A stretch of DNA of 8,403 nucleotides from Clostridia bacterium (GTDB taxonomy: Bacteria > Bacillota > Clostridia > Oscillospirales > SIG627). Of this stretch, positions 6,847 to 8,403 are shown one piece after another. A program made the position numbers and the translations under genes. Within the stretch, counting starts at the first letter, position 1. Every line of letters starts with the position of its first letter. The notes under the pieces were generated by a model. The model was not told the origin of the DNA. It saw nothing but the letters and a program-made list of their open reading frames with translations, and did not search any database. The DNA lies in NCBI GenBank assembly GCA_017408325.1, contig JAFQUW010000083.1, forward strand, positions 1 through 8,403, in the 5' to 3' direction.

Positions 6847-7623
6847 TCAAACCACGATGCCGCGCAATTTCAAGCGGAGGTGATCTGCGATCATGGCGAT
6901 AAACTCGGAGTTGGTCGGTTTTCCTTTGTTGGTTTGGATGGTGTATCCAAAGAACGAATTGAGCACGTCTACGTCGCCGCGGTCCCAGGCAACCTCGATC
7001 GCGTGGCGGATGGCGCGTTCCACGCGCGAGGACGTTGTATCAAACTCGCGCGCAACGGTTGGGTACAGCGTCTTCGTCACTTCCCCGATGATCCGGCTGT
7101 CCTGCACGACCATCATGATCGCAAAGCGCAGGTAGCGATATCCTTTGATGTGTGCAGGGATTCCGACCTGATGAATGATGCGCGTCACGTGTGCTTCAAG
7201 GTCACTGGCGGAGTCACGAGGTTGCTCCCCACGTTCTTCCGTCACAAAACGGGAAAGCGTGTAGCGGATCTTCTCCGCGAGATTTGCATAATCAAACGGC
7301 TTGATCATGCAGTTTGACACACCGGCGGCAAACGCCTCCTCCAACAGTCGCTTGTCCGCGATCCCGGTCACAAGAATGAACTGCGGCGGAACATCCATTT
7401 GACGCTTCACCTCACGGATGAGTGCAGTGAGATCCAGTCCCGGAAACCACAGATCAAGCAGGACCGCATCGGGTGAAAGACGGACAATATCGGAAAGTGC
7501 CTCCTGCCCGTCGGCCGTGCTGCCGACTACGTCAAAGCCAAGTGTCGTCAGATTTTCCTGACAGATGTGCCGATAATCGCTCCCGGAATCCAAAAGATAA
7601 ATTCTGTATGTTTGATCGTTCAT
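6847..7623 (-). CDS. spo0A: Sporulation master response regulator Spo0A
   Basis: DNA-binding response regulator that controls entry into sporulation and related stationary-phase programmes. The 258-residue product (B. subtilis about 267) has an N-terminal receiver domain (about 6-125) with phosphoacceptor Asp57 in AVLLDLWFPG, Thr86 and Lys108 (IKPFD). The C-terminal Spo0A effector domain (about 145-255) contains the almost invariant recognition-helix segment SRVERAIRHAIEVAW and KPTNSEFIAMIADHLRLKL. The second acidic residue normally found after beta-1 is replaced: LLDSGSD instead of a DD pair. Start chosen at 7623 because AGAGGA (7637-7632) lies 8 bases upstream; an in-frame ATG at 7680 has no such site and lies at or upstream of the predicted -10. 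It is convergent with the decarboxylase operon. The gene upstream is not spoIVB. Confidence 0.95.
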   Translation of the reverse strand: MNDQTYRIYLLDSGSDYRHICQENLTTLGFDVVGSTADGQEALSDIVRLSPDAVLLDLWFPGLDLTALIREVKRQMDVPPQFILVTGIADKRLLEEAFAAGVSNCMIKPFDYANLAEKIRYTLSRFVTEERGEQPRDSASDLEAHVTRIIHQVGIPAHIKGYRYLRFAIMMVVQDSRIIGEVTKTLYPTVAREFDTTSSRVERAIRHAIEVAWDRGDVDVLNSFFGYTIQTNKGKPTNSEFIAMIADHLRLKLRGIVV

Positions 7624-7650
7624 GTTATTTTTCCTCTTTCTGCCATTTAT

Positions 7651-7689
7651 TGGTAAGTTGCTGTGTACTAACTTTACCATAATTTACCA
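7651..7689 (-). promoter_or_regulatory. Operator-like repeats over the spo0A promoter
   Basis: TTTACCA occurs at 7673-7679 and again at 7683-7689, spaced 10 bases (one helical turn) apart. An inverted copy, TGGTAA, occurs at 7651-7656. One copy overlaps the predicted -10 and the inverted copy lies just past the predicted start of transcription. This is the arrangement expected of a repressor site, but the protein is unknown. Confidence 0.4.
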
Positions 7690-7699
7690 GAATATGCAA
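7671..7699 (-). promoter_or_regulatory. Candidate sigma-A promoter of spo0A
   Basis: On the minus strand, TTGCAT (7699-7694) and TAAAGT (7676-7671) are separated by 17 bases, each with four of six consensus bases. The start of transcription would be near 7664, with a leader of about 40 bases. No convincing sigma-H promoter was recognised. Confidence 0.45.
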
Positions 7700-7704
7700 G
7701 CCCT

Positions 7705-7711
7705 TGACGAA
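7705..7711 (+). promoter_or_regulatory. Possible Spo0A box upstream of spo0A
   Basis: TGACGAA matches the TGNCGAA core of the Spo0A binding site and sits directly upstream of the predicted spo0A -35. It could mediate autoregulation. A short motif like this can occur by chance. Confidence 0.35.
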
Positions 7712-7747
7712 AGAAATTTCCAGAAAATACCAAGTTTGGTGTTTTGC

Positions 7748-7798
7748 ACAAGATGAAGAGTTTCATCTTGTATAAGATCAATAAGAATTGTGATTCTT
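7748..7798. repeat. Two adjacent inverted repeats upstream of spo0A
   Basis: ACAAGATGAA (7748-7757) pairs perfectly with TTCATCTTGT (7762-7771) around a GAGT loop. A second, shorter pair, AAGAAT (7783-7788) and ATTCTT (7793-7798), has a TGTG loop. Neither is followed by a T-run, so they do not look like terminators. They could be operators or leader structures of a longer spo0A transcript. They lie in the 233-base gap between spo0A and the next gene. Confidence 0.6.
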
Positions 7799-7799
7799 T

Positions 7800-7806
7800 T
7801 GTCGAA
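7800..7806 (+). promoter_or_regulatory. Possible Spo0A box next to the terminator
   Basis: TGTCGAA, in the context TTTTGTCGAAAAAA, is a perfect classical 0A box. Part of the match comes from the A-run that forms the minus-strand T-tract of the neighbouring terminator, so it may be coincidental. It is about 135 bases upstream of the predicted spo0A start of transcription. Confidence 0.3.
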
Positions 7807-7845
7807 AAAAGGAGACAGCGTCCAAGGGACGCTGTCTCCTTTTTT
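7805..7845 (-). terminator. Intrinsic terminator, perfect 13-bp stem
   Basis: GGAGACAGCGTCC (7811-7823) and GGACGCTGTCTCC (7827-7839) form a perfect 13-bp stem with a 3-base loop. There are six A bases before it and six T bases after it, so it can work in both directions. By position it ends the minus-strand membrane protein gene, whose stop is at 7857-7859, and insulates spo0A from upstream transcription. Confidence 0.92.
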
Positions 7846-7856
7846 ATTTGTGCGGA

Positions 7857-8403
7857 TCAAAGCGTTTGATTCGGTTTTGTGCCGGAGGACTTCGCGGGCA
7901 AAAAGTACATCACAAGAAACGGGATGGACCAATAGATCGGATAGATATAACGCGGATGATTGAAGACCGCGGGGCCTGCGATCACCGTCAGAAGCTGGAT
8001 GAACAACGGGAGGAGCAACAACAACCCCGACCACTCTTTTTTGGCGAACATGCGCAACAGAAGCCAAAGAAAGATCCAAACATAAAACACGGGGTTGATC
8101 AGACATCCGACGATCGGAACCGCAGAGAGACCCATTACAAACGCCAAGAGAGCCATTCTCAGCGCGTTTAAGATCGGGATCGGTTGAGCGTCGGGCCAAC
8201 TTCCCAACACTGCATAAGCGCGAATATTCGGCTCATCGGGATAGAACGCAAAGTAGTTGGTGTTGACCGTCGCCTCGATGTAGGTGTCCGGATGCATCCA
8301 CAAATGCTTCCACCAAACGCCGAAATACTCGCCCAGCGCAGACGCATCTTCTTTGTAGGTACGTTTTACGGGGTCGGAAATGATCGGATTATAGAGTTCA
8401 TCC
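7857..8403 (-). CDS. Polytopic membrane protein, C-terminal fragment
   Basis: The reading frame is open from the right edge to TGA at 7859-7857, giving 181 residues of a longer protein; the start is outside the window. The first 75 residues are polar and aromatic (for example YNPIISDPVKRTYKEDAS and GVWWKHLWMHPDTY), as expected of an extracytoplasmic loop. Hydrophobic segments follow at about 77-101, 102-119, 126-147 and 155-169, and the end is a short polar tail (KSSGTKPNQTL). The segment NHPRYIYPIYWSIPFLVMYF resembles the C-terminal part of large membrane proteins of the GT-C glycosyltransferase or DUF6020 type, which would act on lipid-linked sugars or the cell envelope. That assignment is from memory of the pattern and tentative. 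A strong terminator follows 12 bases after the stop. Confidence 0.8.
   Translation of the reverse strand, partial: DELYNPIISDPVKRTYKEDASALGEYFGVWWKHLWMHPDTYIEATVNTNYFAFYPDEPNIRAYAVLGSWPDAQPIPILNALRMALLAFVMGLSAVPIVGCLINPVFYVWIFLWLLLRMFAKKEWSGLLLLLPLFIQLLTVIAGPAVFNHPRYIYPIYWSIPFLVMYFLPAKSSGTKPNQTL

Noticed and set aside
7624..7680. Longer spo0A start at the ATG at 7680
   Set aside because: It would add 19 residues not found in Spo0A, overlaps the predicted -10, and lacks a ribosome-binding site, while the ATG at 7623 has AGAGGA at the right distance.

Overview
The window looks like chromosomal DNA from an anaerobic Clostridia-type Firmicute. The evidence is a clear Spo0A sporulation regulator, strong purine-rich Shine-Dalgarno sites, very AT-rich spacers between GC-richer genes, and a biotin-dependent sodium-pump decarboxylase operon of the kind found in fermentative gut anaerobes. 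Placement near the Oscillospirales/Christensenellales is an inference, not something the sequence proves. No mobile element, CRISPR array, tRNA or rRNA was seen.

Layout. (1) Positions 1-1581, minus strand: glutamyl-tRNA synthetase, cut by the left edge at its C-terminus. (2) 1582-1835: an AT-rich divergent promoter region with a near-consensus sigma-A promoter for each direction. (3) 1836-6780, plus strand: a five-gene operon coding in order for an MmdA/12S-like carboxyltransferase, an OadG/MmdD-type small membrane subunit, a biotin carrier protein, the OadB/MmdB sodium-pump subunit and an OadA/5S-type carboxyltransferase. A bidirectional terminator closes it. (4) 6847-7623, minus strand, convergent: spo0A, with a repeat-rich upstream region to about 7806. 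(5) 7811-7839: a second perfect terminator hairpin. (6) 7857-8403, minus strand: the C-terminal part of a polytopic membrane protein, cut by the right edge.

How the operon may work. OadB is the sodium-translocating decarboxylase of carboxybiotin, the carrier protein brings carboxybiotin to it, and OadG/MmdD tethers the soluble carboxyltransferase to the membrane. This operon carries two different carboxyltransferases, one of the acyl-CoA type and one of the pyruvate/oxaloacetate type, both apparently sharing one biotin carrier, and has no biotin carboxylase. That is the parts list of a 12S/5S/1.3S transcarboxylase merged with a sodium pump. The acyl-CoA-type subunit has lost several loops normally conserved in its family, so it may be structural or act on an unusual substrate.

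The most striking observation is that the OadG gene is interrupted by an in-frame TAG at codon 70. The same frame continues for 64 more codons with a recognisable family-type C-terminal domain. This is a recent nonsense mutation, a sequence error or stop-codon readthrough.
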